This document shows positions 34,257 through 46,065 of a stretch of DNA of 64,000 bases, piece by piece. The position numbers and the translations under genes are program-made. How positions within the stretch are numbered: the first letter of the stretch is position 1; every line of letters starts with the position of its first letter. A model generated the notes under the pieces. That model did not search any database. It saw only the letters and a list, made by a program, of their open reading frames with translations, and was not told the origin of the DNA. This stretch comes from Flavobacteriales bacterium TMED123 (GTDB lineage Bacteria > Bacteroidota > Bacteroidia > Flavobacteriales > BACL11): contig NHFY01000062.1 in NCBI GenBank assembly GCA_002170165.1, positions 158,722 to 222,721 on the forward strand, read 5' to 3'.

Positions 34257-36524
34257 TTATTTACTCTCTTGCTTGATTAAATTCAGTGCAGAACCTGCTT
34301 TAAACCAATCTATTTGTTGCTGATTGTAAGTGTGGTTCAGCTTAATAAAATCAGTTGTTCCATCAGCATGAGCAGACTCTAAAGTAATTTGTTTTTCTTC
34401 AGAAAAATCAGCTAAATCTATAAAACTGAATGTATCGTCTTCTTGTACCAAATCATAATCAGATTCATGCACAAAAGTTAATGCTAGCATGCCTTGTTTT
34501 TTAAGGTTCGTTTCATGGATTCTAGCAAATGATTTTACAATAACTGCTATTACACCTAGATGTCTTGGCTCCATAGCCGCATGTTCTCTTGAAGACCCTT
34601 CTCCATAGTTGTGATCTCCTACTACAATCGACGTAATACCTGCAGCTTTATACGCTCTAGCTACATTCGGAACCTCATCAATTTCTCCATTTATTTGATT
34701 TACAACAGCATTGGTTTTTTCTCCAAAAGCATTTACTGCTCCTATCAAACAGTTGTTAGAGATATTGTTTAAGTGTCCTCTGTATCTTAACCATGGTCCT
34801 GCCATAGAAATGTGGTCTGTTGTACATTTTCCTTTTGCTTTTATCAAAAGTTTCGCTCCTAAAATATTTTCTCCATTCCATGCATTAAAAGGTGTCAATA
34901 ATTGTAATCTGTTAGATTCAGGATTTACAACTACTTCTATATTACTTCCGTCTTCTGCAGGAGCTTGATAACCATTATCTTCTACATCAAATCCGTTGGG
35001 TGGGAGCTCGAATCCTGTCGGTTCTGCCAATTTAACTTCTGCTCCATTTTCATTTGTAAGTGTATCAGTAATAGGATTAAAATCTAATCTTCCAGATATT
35101 GCAACAGTAGCTACAATTTCAGGAGATGCTACAAAGGCATGTGTGTTTGGGTTGCCGTCAGCACGCTTTGCGAAATTTCTATTGAAGGAATGTACAATTG
35201 AATTTTTCTCTTTCTTTTCCGCTCCTTCACGGTCCCATTGTCCGATACATGGACCACAAGCATTGGTGAAAATTCGTGTTGATGCAAACTTATTAAATGT
35301 ATCTAAAATCCCATCTCTTTCTGCAGTATACCTCACTTGTTCTGATCCTGGATTGATCCCTAAAATTGCTTTTGGTTTTATTCCTTTATTTACTGCATCT
35401 TGAACAATGGAGGCTGCTCTTGTTAAATCTTCATAAGAGGAGTTAGTACAAGAGCCAATCAGTGCCCATTCCACATCTAAAGGCCAATCATTTTCAGTTG
35501 CTTTTTTGTTCATCTCAGCAACAGGAGTTGCCAAATCTGGCGTAAAAGGTCCGTTTAAGTGTGGCGTTAACTCAGATAAATTGATTTCAATTACTTGATC
35601 AAAAAAATTTTCAGGATTTGCATATACTTCTGCATCTCCTGTTAAATATTTTTTAATCTCATTGGCAGCATCTGCTACATCATCTCTGTCAGTAGCTCTC
35701 AAGTATCTTTCCATACTTTCGTCATAACCGAAAGTAGAAGTAGTAGCCCCAATTTCTGCTCCCATATTGCAAATTGTACCTTTACCTGTACACGATAAAG
35801 ATTCTGCTCCTTCTCCAAAATACTCCACAATATACCCTGTTCCTCCTTTTACAGTAAGGATCCCAGCTACTTTTAAGATTACATCCTTTGGAGCAGTCCA
35901 ACCGTTTAATTTTCCAGTTAATTTTACGCCTATTAATTTTGGAAATTTTAATTCCCAAGGCATTCCCGCCATTACATCAACAGCATCAGCACCTCCAACC
36001 CCAATGGCTACCATTCCCAATCCTCCTGCATTCACCGTATGTGAATCTGTACCAATCATCATTCCTCCTGGAAAAGCGTAATTTTCTAATACTACTTGAT
36101 GGATAATTCCAGCACCTGGCTTCCAAAAACCTATTCCATATTTATTACAAACTGAAGATAGGAAGTTAAACACTTCATTATTGGCATTTAAGCTGGCTTG
36201 TAAATCTTTATCAGCTCCTAGTTTGGCTAAAATTAAATGATCTGCATGAGCAGTAGATGGTACAGCTGCTTTACTTTTTCCTGCTTGCATAAATTGCAAT
36301 AGTGCCATTTGAGCCGTAGCATCTTGCATGGCTACTCTATCAGGTCCAAAATCTACATAGTCTTCACCTCTTGTAAATGCTTGCTCTGCATTTCCATTCC
36401 AAAGATGTGTGTATAGTATCTTCTCAGATAATGTAAGCGGTTTTCCAGTAGCTTTTCTAGCTGACTTAATTGCTTCTGGGTACTTTTTGTACACCTTTTT
36501 GATCATTTCAATGTCAAATGCCAT
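34257..36524 (-). CDS. Aconitate hydratase (mitochondrial-type)
   Basis: Encodes 755 residues and isomerises citrate to isocitrate with a [4Fe-4S] cluster. The three cluster ligands are Cys359 in [12 protein letters not shown] and Cys423/Cys426 in [12 protein letters not shown]. Other family segments are [37 protein letters not shown] and [20 protein letters not shown] in the swivelling C-terminal domain. Length and sequence fit the eukaryotic mitochondrial-type aconitase common in Bacteroidetes rather than AcnA or AcnB of E. coli. A TAACTTTG element is 28 bp upstream. It is monocistronic. Confidence 0.96.
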   Translation of the reverse strand: MAFDIEMIKKVYKKYPEAIKSARKATGKPLTLSEKILYTHLWNGNAEQAFTRGEDYVDFGPDRVAMQDATAQMALLQFMQAGKSKAAVPSTAHADHLILAKLGADKDLQASLNANNEVFNFLSSVCNKYGIGFWKPGAGIIHQVVLENYAFPGGMMIGTDSHTVNAGGLGMVAIGVGGADAVDVMAGMPWELKFPKLIGVKLTGKLNGWTAPKDVILKVAGILTVKGGTGYIVEYFGEGAESLSCTGKGTICNMGAEIGATTSTFGYDESMERYLRATDRDDVADAANEIKKYLTGDAEVYANPENFFDQVIEINLSELTPHLNGPFTPDLATPVAEMNKKATENDWPLDVEWALIGSCTNSSYEDLTRAASIVQDAVNKGIKPKAILGINPGSEQVRYTAERDGILDTFNKFASTRIFTNACGPCIGQWDREGAEKKEKNSIVHSFNRNFAKRADGNPNTHAFVASPEIVATVAISGRLDFNPITDTLTNENGAEVKLAEPTGFELPPNGFDVEDNGYQAPAEDGSNIEVVVNPESNRLQLLTPFNAWNGENILGAKLLIKAKGKCTTDHISMAGPWLRYRGHLNNISNNCLIGAVNAFGEKTNAVVNQINGEIDEVPNVARAYKAAGITSIVVGDHNYGEGSSREHAAMEPRHLGVIAVIVKSFARIHETNLKKQGMLALTFVHESDYDLVQEDDTFSFIDLADFSEEKQITLESAHADGTTDFIKLNHTYNQQQIDWFKAGSALNLIKQESK

Positions 36525-36552
36525 CTGTATGTTATAGGTAAAATTAGGATTG

Positions 36553-36560
36553 CAAAGTTA
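36553..36560 (-). promoter_or_regulatory. Promoter -7 element (TAACTTTG) for aconitase
   Basis: Minus-strand TAACTTTG matches TAnnTTTG and ends 28 bp before the aconitase ATG. No clear -33 TTG at 19-21 bp. The element lies in the 64-bp divergent region shared with the ABC permease gene. Confidence 0.4.
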
Positions 36561-36621
36561 AGAAAAATTAAGGAAGACTAAATAATTTATGCTGCTGCTT
36601 TTTGCTATATTGCGATTACCT

Positions 36622-37857
36622 ATGCAAGTCTATTTCGAAAATATAAAAATTGCCATTGATGCCATAAGGCACAACCTGTTAAGAAGTATACTCACTATTT
36701 TGATTATTGCCATTGGTATAATGGCGCTAGTTGGAATTCTAACTGCTATTGAATCAATAAAAGGCTCAATTTCAGAAAATTTCACATCTATGGGGGCAAA
36801 TACTTTTACTATCAAAAATTATGGAATGCAAATTAGGGTAGGAAAGGATGGTGGAAAGCCCAAAGTATATCCACCAATAAATTATAGAAATGCTGAAGAT
36901 TTTAAAGCTGAATATTATTTTCCTTCCAAAGTATCTATTTCATCTTGGGTGGCAGGAGCAGCTACTGTGAAATACGAAAGCTATAAGTCCGATCCAAATA
37001 TAAGTGTATGGGGAACAGATGAAAATTATTTATTTACATCAGGCTATGAGTTGTCAGAGGGTAGAAACTTTTCGTTAGATGAGATTCATTTTGGTAGAAA
37101 TGTCGTTATTATTGGAAAAGAAGTTAATGAAAAAGTTTTTCCTAATACATCAGCTATTGGTAAGACTATAAGTGGAGGAAATTTGAAATTTAAGGTTATT
37201 GGCGTGTTGAAAGAAAAAGGCTCTGCAATGGGCTTTGGTGGAGACAAAACAGTACTTATCCCAATTACTTATGCAAGGCAATTTTTCAGCAGAAGCAACC
37301 AATCGTTCACCATAAGCGTGATGTGTAATAAGGTAGAAGACTTGGATCCTGCAATTGGAGCGGCCATTGCCAAGTTCAGGAGCGTTCGTAAGTTAAAACC
37401 TGTTGAGGAAGATGATTTTACCATTGTAAAATCTGATAATTTGGCCAATATCCTTATTGAAAACATTCGCTATGTTACCCTTGCCGCTACCTTAATTGGA
37501 ATCATTACCTTAATAGGAGCTGCTATTGGTTTGATGAATATCATGCTTGTTTCTGTTACAGAAAGGACAAAAGAAATAGGCACAAGAAAAGCAATGGGGG
37601 CTACTGCCAATTTAATAAGGGGTCAGTTCCTTACAGAAGCCATAGTGGTTTGTCAGTTGGGTGGATTGGCTGGTATAATTTTGGGTGTACTTGTTGGGAA
37701 TTTAACTTCTTCTTTTATTGGAGGGATATTTGTAATTCCTTGGCTTTGGATTTTTTGTGGTATTACACTTTGTATTTTGGTTGGAGTAGTTGCTGGAATT
37801 TATCCAGCATTGCAAGCTGCTAAACTCGATCCTATTGAGGCGTTGAGATACGAATAA
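36622..37857 (+). CDS. ABC transporter permease, MacB/FtsX family
   Basis: Encodes 411 residues from the ATG before QVYFENIKIAIDAIRHNLLR; an upstream ATG at 36589 would add eleven hydrophobic residues and is less typical for the family. One N-terminal TM (ILTILIIAIGIMALVGILTA) is followed by a MacB-type periplasmic domain (about residues 55-270). Three C-terminal TMs form the FtsX domain, with the conserved VTERTKEIGTRKAMGATANL segment and final GIYPALQAAKLDPIEALRYE. MacB-like permeases export lipoproteins, peptides or drugs by mechanotransmission. No ATPase gene is adjacent, so its partner must be encoded elsewhere. Confidence 0.9.
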   Translation: MQVYFENIKIAIDAIRHNLLRSILTILIIAIGIMALVGILTAIESIKGSISENFTSMGANTFTIKNYGMQIRVGKDGGKPKVYPPINYRNAEDFKAEYYFPSKVSISSWVAGAATVKYESYKSDPNISVWGTDENYLFTSGYELSEGRNFSLDEIHFGRNVVIIGKEVNEKVFPNTSAIGKTISGGNLKFKVIGVLKEKGSAMGFGGDKTVLIPITYARQFFSRSNQSFTISVMCNKVEDLDPAIGAAIAKFRSVRKLKPVEEDDFTIVKSDNLANILIENIRYVTLAATLIGIITLIGAAIGLMNIMLVSVTERTKEIGTRKAMGATANLIRGQFLTEAIVVCQLGGLAGIILGVLVGNLTSSFIGGIFVIPWLWIFCGITLCILVGVVAGIYPALQAAKLDPIEALRYE

Positions 37858-37860
37858 AAA

Positions 37861-37890
37861 AACCCTATCTACAAGAAAGGGCTTCTTTTT
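37861..37890. terminator. Possible weak terminator between convergent genes
   Basis: CCCT at 37863-37866 can pair with AGGG at 37878-37881, with A-rich sequence before and T-rich sequence after, between the convergent permease and rplI genes. The stem is short, so support is weak, although the flanking A and T runs would suit both directions. Confidence 0.35.
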
Positions 37891-37911
37891 ATTATTTTCT
37901 TAATAGCTAAG

Positions 37912-38358
37912 CTATTCAGCAATAACCTCAAAAGGCACGCTTACACTTACACTTCTGTGTAAACGAATTTCAGCCTCATACTTTCCTAATTCTTTAATGG
38001 TTGTAAGTTTCACAAATCTTTTGTCGATTTCGTGTCCTAATGCAGTAAGCGCATTTACAAATTGAACAGTAGTCACAGAGCCAAAAAGTTTTTGTCCACC
38101 GTCCGCTATTTTTGCTTTCACTTTAATATCCAGGTTGGAAATTACTTCAGCAATAGCATTTGCATCAGCAATTACTTTCTCCTCTTTTCCTGATTGCTGT
38201 CTAAGTTTCTCTTCCAAAACTTTAATGGCAGAATCAGTAGCTAATACGGCTTTTCCTTTAGGGATTAAATAATTTCTAGCATAGCCATTCTTTACTGTTA
38301 ATACCTCATCAGCAAAACCAAGTTTTTCTATATTTTCTTTTAATATAATTTTCATCAC
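37912..38358 (-). CDS. rplI: 50S ribosomal protein L9
   Basis: Encodes 148 residues. The N-terminal domain starts MKIILKENIEKLGFADEVLT and VKNGYARNYLIPKGKAVLAT (the L9 signature), then a long connecting helix, then the C-terminal domain with KLFGSVTTVQFVNAL. It starts 3 bp after rpsR. The first codon may be either of two adjacent ATGs. It is the last gene of rpsF-rpsR-rplI. Confidence 0.97.
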   Translation of the reverse strand: MMKIILKENIEKLGFADEVLTVKNGYARNYLIPKGKAVLATDSAIKVLEEKLRQQSGKEEKVIADANAIAEVISNLDIKVKAKIADGGQKLFGSVTTVQFVNALTALGHEIDKRFVKLTTIKELGKYEAEIRLHRSVSVSVPFEVIAE

Positions 38359-38361
38359 TAA

Positions 38362-38643
38362 TTATTTTAATAAGTCACCTACATAAGGCAAAAGCGCAAT
38401 TTGCCTTGCTCTTTTTACAGCAACCGATAATCTTCTTTGAAATTTCAATGAAGTTCCAGTAATTCTTCTTGGTAAGATTTTACCTTGCTCGTTCAAAAAT
38501 CGCATCAAAAAGTCAGGGTCTTTATAATCGATATACTTGATTCCCATCTTCTTAAATCGGCAATATTTATCTCTATTTCTTTTATCGATATCAACTGGCG
38601 AGAGATATCTGATGTCTGTATTTGATTTTCTTAATTTATTCAT
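38362..38643 (-). CDS. rpsR: 30S ribosomal protein S18
   Basis: Encodes 93 residues. [40 protein letters not shown] and [20 protein letters not shown] followed by [13 protein letters not shown] are the S18 pattern. S18 pairs with S6 on the platform. It overlaps rpsF by 4 bp and is followed by rplI after 3 bp. A single Cys remains near the N terminus, so this is not the zinc-binding four-Cys form. Confidence 0.97.
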   Translation of the reverse strand: MNKLRKSNTDIRYLSPVDIDKRNRDKYCRFKKMGIKYIDYKDPDFLMRFLNEQGKILPRRITGTSLKFQRRLSVAVKRARQIALLPYVGDLLK

Positions 38644-39002
38644 GATACTGCCTCCTCTTTTTCACTTTTGTTAGTACTTAGTCTCTTTCTTCTTCTTTCG
38701 GCATATTCAACAGCATACTTATCTAATCGAACAGTAAGCCACCTCATAATTCTTTCATCTCTTTTTAATTGAATTTCTAAATCGGCTATAGCTTTGCCTT
38801 CTGCTTCAAATTCAATGAAGTAATAAAATCCTGTGTTTTTCTTTTGTATAGGATACTTCAATTTTTTTAATCCCCAATACTCTTCATTACCAATTTTGGT
38901 ACCATTGTCTTTTAGGGATTTTGTAAACTTTTTTACCGTTTCCCTCATCTGCTCTTCAGATAAGACGGGATTCATAATGAAAACGGTTTCGTAATTGTTC
39001 AT
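38640..39002 (-). CDS. rpsF: 30S ribosomal protein S6
   Basis: Encodes 120 residues. [20 protein letters not shown] at the start and [20 protein letters not shown] in the middle are diagnostic; the C terminus has a charged tail ([20 protein letters not shown]). It is the first gene of the rpsF-rpsR-rplI operon, behind a well-formed Bacteroidetes promoter at 39039-39068. No S6:S18-binding leader hairpin is obvious in the ~35-base leader. Confidence 0.97.
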   Translation of the reverse strand: MNNYETVFIMNPVLSEEQMRETVKKFTKSLKDNGTKIGNEEYWGLKKLKYPIQKKNTGFYYFIEFEAEGKAIADLEIQLKRDERIMRWLTVRLDKYAVEYAERRRKRLSTNKSEKEEAVS

Positions 39003-39038
39003 TTTTTCCTTTTTTGATTAATACTAATTTTCGGGCTG

Positions 39039-39068
39039 CAAATCTAATAAAACTAATTAAATGTGCAA
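39039..39068 (-). promoter_or_regulatory. Bacteroidetes-type promoter of rpsF-rpsR-rplI
   Basis: On the minus strand a TTG (39068-39066) is followed after exactly 19 bp by TAGATTTG (39046-39039), matching the TTG / TAnnTTTG consensus of Bacteroidetes sigma-70. It lies 36 bp upstream of the rpsF ATG. It is one of the two best promoters in the window and points to a sigma factor of the Bacteroidetes type. Confidence 0.75.
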
Positions 39069-39088
39069 GAGGTGAATTGTAATATTTT

Positions 39089-39121
39089 TTTGCTCTTATT
39101 TGCTTAGAAATGTTACTTTTG
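39089..39121 (+). promoter_or_regulatory. Promoter of dnaX, which decides its start codon
   Basis: TTTG at 39089-39092 is followed after 21 bp by TACTTTTG at 39114-39121. Transcription would begin near 39127. An in-frame ATG at 39100 lies inside this promoter and could not be translated from this transcript, whereas the ATG at 39148 follows about 20 bases after the predicted transcript start. Confidence 0.6.
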
Positions 39122-39147
39122 TTTTTCAAATTTTTTTCAGAATTTTA

Positions 39148-40821
39148 ATGGGAAACTTCATTGTGTCGGCCAGAAAATATCGTCCTACAACTTTTTCAGA
39201 TGTTGTTGGTCAGTCAGCTATTACTACAACTTTAAGTAATGCTATATCTGATAAAAATTTAGCGCAATCATTTTTATTTTGTGGCCCAAGAGGAGTTGGT
39301 AAAACAACCTGTGCAAGAATTTTTGCAAAAGAAATTAATCAGTTTGACAGTAATGAAAATATTGCAGACTACTCATTTAATATTTTTGAATTAGATGCTG
39401 CATCAAATAATTCAGTAGATGACATTAGAAATTTAACAGATCAGGTTAGAATTCCTCCTCAAATTGGTAAATACAAAGTGTATATTATTGATGAGGTACA
39501 TATGTTATCTCAATCTGCTTTTAATGCATTTTTAAAAACACTTGAAGAACCTCCAGAACATGCTAAATTTATTTTAGCAACTACGGAGAAACAAAAAATT
39601 ATTCCAACTATTCTTTCAAGATGTCAAATTTTTGACTTTAAAAGAATAGGTTTAGTTGAGATTGTGAATCATCTTCATTATGTAGCAGAGCAGGAAAAAA
39701 TTAATGTTGAGCAAGATGCATTACATGTGATAGCACAAAAATCAGACGGCTCTTTAAGAGATTCTCTTTCAATTTTGGACAGATTATCAAGTTTTGATGA
39801 TGCTATAACTTATCAAAATGTAATTGATAATCTGAATATTTTAGATCATGAGTATTATTTTCAACTTACAAAGTTTATTTTAATTAGTGATATTTCAAAT
39901 GTACTTTTACTTTTTAATAAAATTTTAGAAAATGGATTTGATGGACATCATTTTATTAATGGTTTGGCTACTCATTTTAGAGATTTATTGGTGAGCAAGG
40001 ATGTTGAAACCATTGTGCTTCTGGAAAAAGGGGAGGATTTGAAAAAGCGATATCTTTCTCAATCTGAAAATTGTGAGCAATCGTTTTTGTTAAAAGGGTT
40101 AGATATATTTAGTAAATGTGATGTGCAATATAAAAGCAGTAAAAATCAGCAGCTTTTGGTTGAGCTTAGCCTCATGAAGCTATGCTCAATAGGAGTTGAT
40201 GTGCCAAAAAAAAAAGAGTCTGATAGTATAGTGCTTCAACAACAAGATCCAAAGATTGAAAAAGAAGTAACTAAGTCAATTAATGAAATTAAAAAACAAG
40301 AAATACAAAATCATAATCTGCCAGAATCAGAAAAAAAGGAATCAGTAAAATCAAAACAGATTATTGAAAATAAAGCAAGCTTAATTTCTATTTCTGATTT
40401 GGAAAAGGAAGAAGAAACAAAAGAGCAAAAACAAAAAGAAAAAAAACAATCGGTATTCAGCAATCAAGAATTAATGGATGTTTGGAAAGGATATGTAAAA
40501 AAGCAAAAAGATGAAGGGAAATCTAATTTTGCAGCTACTTTGGAAATGAGTAAGCCCACTTTACTTGACGATTGTAAAATTCAGCTTCAAATTGCTAACA
40601 AATCCCAAGAAGTAGTAATTGAAAAAGAAAAGATAGATTTGCACGAATTTTTAAGAAATAAATTACAACATGATAATATAGAAGTTGTCACAAAAATTCA
40701 AGAAAAAAATGATGAGGATAGAATACCTTATACCAATAAAGATAAATATGAACAAATGACAAAAGAGAATCCTAATTTGAACAAATTAAAAAAAGAATTA
40801 GGGCTTGATTTTGATTTTTAA
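39148..40821 (+). CDS. dnaX: DNA polymerase III subunit gamma/tau
   Basis: Encodes 557 residues from the ATG at 39148 (start MGNFIVSARKYRPTTFSDVV). AAA+ motifs are GPRGVGKT (46-53), DEVH (115-118) and ILSRCQIF (sensor/SRC region). The four-cysteine zinc module usually found between Walker A and Walker B is absent: the segment reads KEINQFDSNENIADYSFNIF before ELDAASNNSVDDIRNL. Domain III follows, then a long Lys/Glu-rich linker (about residues 355-450) and a tau-type C-terminal domain starting near QELMDVWKGYVKKQK. The shift site for a shorter gamma form is not obvious, although an A-rich run occurs at 40207-40216. It overlaps the next frame. Confidence 0.95.
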   Translation: MGNFIVSARKYRPTTFSDVVGQSAITTTLSNAISDKNLAQSFLFCGPRGVGKTTCARIFAKEINQFDSNENIADYSFNIFELDAASNNSVDDIRNLTDQVRIPPQIGKYKVYIIDEVHMLSQSAFNAFLKTLEEPPEHAKFILATTEKQKIIPTILSRCQIFDFKRIGLVEIVNHLHYVAEQEKINVEQDALHVIAQKSDGSLRDSLSILDRLSSFDDAITYQNVIDNLNILDHEYYFQLTKFILISDISNVLLLFNKILENGFDGHHFINGLATHFRDLLVSKDVETIVLLEKGEDLKKRYLSQSENCEQSFLLKGLDIFSKCDVQYKSSKNQQLLVELSLMKLCSIGVDVPKKKESDSIVLQQQDPKIEKEVTKSINEIKKQEIQNHNLPESEKKESVKSKQIIENKASLISISDLEKEEETKEQKQKEKKQSVFSNQELMDVWKGYVKKQKDEGKSNFAATLEMSKPTLLDDCKIQLQIANKSQEVVIEKEKIDLHEFLRNKLQHDNIEVVTKIQEKNDEDRIPYTNKDKYEQMTKENPNLNKLKKELGLDFDF

Positions 40822-40834
40822 AAAACCAAAAAGA

Positions 40835-43762
40835 ATGAACAAAAAAACACTAATCATTATTTTAGTAGGCGTATTTTTTGCACTGCTAATTTTTAATCAA
40901 ACAAAAGAGATGAAGAAAATAGAGAACAGATACAAAACGGCTAAGAACGACCCCTTGAATGCTAGAGTATACACGTTAGATAATGGGTTAAAAGTTTACT
41001 TAACTGTATATAAAGATGCGCCAAGAGTTCAAACGAATATTGCGATAAAAGCTGGCAGTAAAAATGATCCAGCAGATGCTACTGGCTTGGCACACTATTT
41101 AGAGCATATGCTTTTCAAAGGCACAGATATGTATGGGAGTCTCGATTATGAAAAAGAAAAACCACTTTTAGATAAAATTGAGGCTCTTTATGAAGAATTT
41201 CGTTCAATTGCAATGACTGATACTTTAAACAGAGAAAGAGTATGGAATCAAATTGATTCTATTTCTGGTGAAGCAGCAAAATATGCTATAGCTAATGAGT
41301 ATGATAAGATGCTTAGTGGAATAGGAGCAAAAGGAACCAATGCTTACACATCAAATGAGAAGACTGTTTATGTAAATGATATTCCTTCTAATCAAATAGA
41401 TAAATGGTTAAAAATAGAAGCAGAGCGTTTTAGGAAACCTGTTTTGAGGCTTTTTCATACCGAATTAGAAACCGTTTATGAAGAAAAAAACAGAGGATTA
41501 GATAACGATGGAAGAAAGATGTTTCAAGCGTTAATGTCAGGTATATTTAAGCAACATCAATATGGTACACAGTCAACTATTGGAACAATAACACACCTTA
41601 AGAATCCTTCTTTAGTAGAAATTAATAAATTTTATGATAAGAATTATGTTCCAAATAATATGGCTATATGCCTTTCTGGAGATTTTGATTTTGATCAGAC
41701 TATTAAATTAATTGATAAGTATTGGGGTGGAAAAGAAAAAGCAGAAAATCCTGCTTTTGAGGTGATAGAAGAAAGTCCAATTGCTAAGCCAGTTATTAAG
41801 GAAGTGTATGGTCCTGAAGCTGAACGCTTGTACTTAGGCTTTCGTTTTGCAGGTGCTGCTGATCAGTCAGTGCCAAAATTAAGATTAATAGACATGATAC
41901 TTTCAAATTCTACAGCGGGCCTGATTGATTTGAATTTAAATCAAGAGCAAAAACTGATAGGCGGCGGATGTTTTCCTCTTATAATGAAGGATTATTCAAT
42001 CCATGGATTTTATGGCAGCCCTAAACAAGGACAATCATTAGAGGAAGTAAAATCTTTGTTATTAGGAGAGATAGAAAAAGTCAAGCAAGGAGATTTTGCA
42101 GATTGGTTAATTCCTGCTATTGTTAATGATTTAAAATTAGATCAAATTAAAAAATATGAAACTAATAATGGGCGAGCAGGTGAATTTGTTGAGGCTTTTA
42201 CTCTTGATATTCCTTGGGAGAATTATACTAATGAGATCAATGCAATTGCAGCAGTTACCAAAGAAGAAGTGATGGAATTTGCAAAGCAGAACTATCATAA
42301 TAATTATGTGGTGGTTTATAAAAGAAAAGGCGAAGATACTTCTATAATGAAGGTCGCTAAACCTAAAATTACCCCAGTAGATGTTAATCGCACATCTGAA
42401 TCCGATTTCCTGACAGCTATTATGGAAGAAGAGGTGAAAGAAATAGAACCTGTTTTCCTAGACTTTGAAACTGATATTCAAAAATCTAAAATTGGAGATG
42501 TAGAAGTGTTGCATAAGCAGAACTCAGAAAATGATATTTTCAAATTGTCCTACAAAATAAAAAAAGGAACTAATGACAATCCGCAATTTAAGATGGCTTG
42601 TGATTACTTGAAATATTTAGGAACAGATAAAATATCAAACACTCAAAAGATGGAAGAGTTCTATAAAATTGGTGCAGAGATGAGTGTAAGTTGTAATAGT
42701 GAGGTGATTAAGATCTCATTAAATGGGTTAAACGAAAATTTTGATGCATCAGTTATGCTCATGGAAGATGTTTTGGAAAATGCAGTTGCAGATGAGGATG
42801 CGCTTGCAAACTTAAAAATGGATATGCTAAAACAGAGAGCAAATGCCAAATTAAATAAGCAAACCATTCTTTTTAGAGCAATGGGTGCATATGCTAAATA
42901 TGGAGCGTCTTCTTCCTTTACTAATGTACTTACTAATGAAGAGATTGAGCGCACTACGGCTCAACAACTTGTTGGAATTATTCATTCGCTTACAAATGAC
43001 CAGCATCAAGTGCTTTATTATGGCCCTTCTTCTGTTGAAGAATTCACCCAAAAGATATCAAAACTGCATACTAATACAACTGCATTAAATCCGCTTGATA
43101 ATGAAAGTAAATTTGAAGAGTTGGATATTAATTCTAATAAAGTTTATGTTGTTGATTATGATATGAAACAAGCAGAAGTTTTGTTTTTGGCTAAAGGGAG
43201 CAAACTAAATACTGATGATGTTCCGCTTATTCGTTTTCACAATTCATATTTTGGGGGAGGAATGAGCTCAATTGTTTTCCAAGAGTTAAGAGAGTCAAAA
43301 GCATTGGCCTATTCGGTTTATAGTACTTATAGTATTCCGCAAGACGATAAAGATTCCCACTATTCTTTCTCATACATTGGTACGCAAGCTGACAAATTAG
43401 ATGAGGCTATGGAGGGTATGATGGCTTTACTTCAAAGTATGCCAGAAGCTGAAAGCAATATGAAAAGTGCTAAAGAAGGTGTGATTCAAAAGATTAGAAC
43501 TGAAAGGCTAACCAAATCTAAGATTTTATCCGAATACCAAAAAGCAGAAAAAATGGGAATTGATTATGATATCAGAAAAAATGTATATGCTGCTATTCCT
43601 GAATTCAATATGGAAGATTTGATTAACTTCCATAATGAGTTCGTAAAAAATGAAAATTATACGATAATGGTGCTTGGCGATAAAGACGCGCTAGATATGG
43701 ATGTGCTGCAAAGTTATGGTGAAATAAAACACTTGACTTTAGAGGATATTTTTGGATACTAA
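40835..43762 (+). CDS. M16 family metallopeptidase (pitrilysin/insulinase-like)
   Basis: Encodes about 975 residues from the ATG at 40835 (MNKKTLIIILVGVFFALLIF, an N-terminal membrane anchor or signal). A further ATG at 40805 lies inside dnaX. The inverted zinc motif HxxEH is present as HYLEH (residues 87-91) in ATGLAHYLEHMLFKGTDMYG, with the downstream Glu in ETVYEEKNRGLDNDG. The C-terminal inactive half has the R/Y substrate-clamp region QELRESKALAYSVYSTYS. Both halves are fused in one chain, as in pitrilysin. Likely periplasmic or membrane-anchored peptide degradation. Confidence 0.93.
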   Translation: MNKKTLIIILVGVFFALLIFNQTKEMKKIENRYKTAKNDPLNARVYTLDNGLKVYLTVYKDAPRVQTNIAIKAGSKNDPADATGLAHYLEHMLFKGTDMYGSLDYEKEKPLLDKIEALYEEFRSIAMTDTLNRERVWNQIDSISGEAAKYAIANEYDKMLSGIGAKGTNAYTSNEKTVYVNDIPSNQIDKWLKIEAERFRKPVLRLFHTELETVYEEKNRGLDNDGRKMFQALMSGIFKQHQYGTQSTIGTITHLKNPSLVEINKFYDKNYVPNNMAICLSGDFDFDQTIKLIDKYWGGKEKAENPAFEVIEESPIAKPVIKEVYGPEAERLYLGFRFAGAADQSVPKLRLIDMILSNSTAGLIDLNLNQEQKLIGGGCFPLIMKDYSIHGFYGSPKQGQSLEEVKSLLLGEIEKVKQGDFADWLIPAIVNDLKLDQIKKYETNNGRAGEFVEAFTLDIPWENYTNEINAIAAVTKEEVMEFAKQNYHNNYVVVYKRKGEDTSIMKVAKPKITPVDVNRTSESDFLTAIMEEEVKEIEPVFLDFETDIQKSKIGDVEVLHKQNSENDIFKLSYKIKKGTNDNPQFKMACDYLKYLGTDKISNTQKMEEFYKIGAEMSVSCNSEVIKISLNGLNENFDASVMLMEDVLENAVADEDALANLKMDMLKQRANAKLNKQTILFRAMGAYAKYGASSSFTNVLTNEEIERTTAQQLVGIIHSLTNDQHQVLYYGPSSVEEFTQKISKLHTNTTALNPLDNESKFEELDINSNKVYVVDYDMKQAEVLFLAKGSKLNTDDVPLIRFHNSYFGGGMSSIVFQELRESKALAYSVYSTYSIPQDDKDSHYSFSYIGTQADKLDEAMEGMMALLQSMPEAESNMKSAKEGVIQKIRTERLTKSKILSEYQKAEKMGIDYDIRKNVYAAIPEFNMEDLINFHNEFVKNENYTIMVLGDKDALDMDVLQSYGEIKHLTLEDIFGY

Positions 43763-43767
43763 TTTGC

Positions 43768-46026
<2,259 letters not shown>

Positions 46027-46065
46027 TTGTTGGGCGGGCTCTGGCTGAGTAATTCCTTCTATTTA

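Noticed and set aside
39100..39147. Upstream ATG for dnaX at 39100
   Set aside because: It lies inside the predicted promoter (TTTG ... TACTTTTG at 39089-39121), and the added residues (LRNVTFVFQIFFRIL) are not part of DnaX.
40200..40240. Programmed frameshift in dnaX at the A-run 40207-40216
   Set aside because: The run of ten A residues could slip, but no stimulatory hairpin or early stop giving a sensible gamma product was established by eye.
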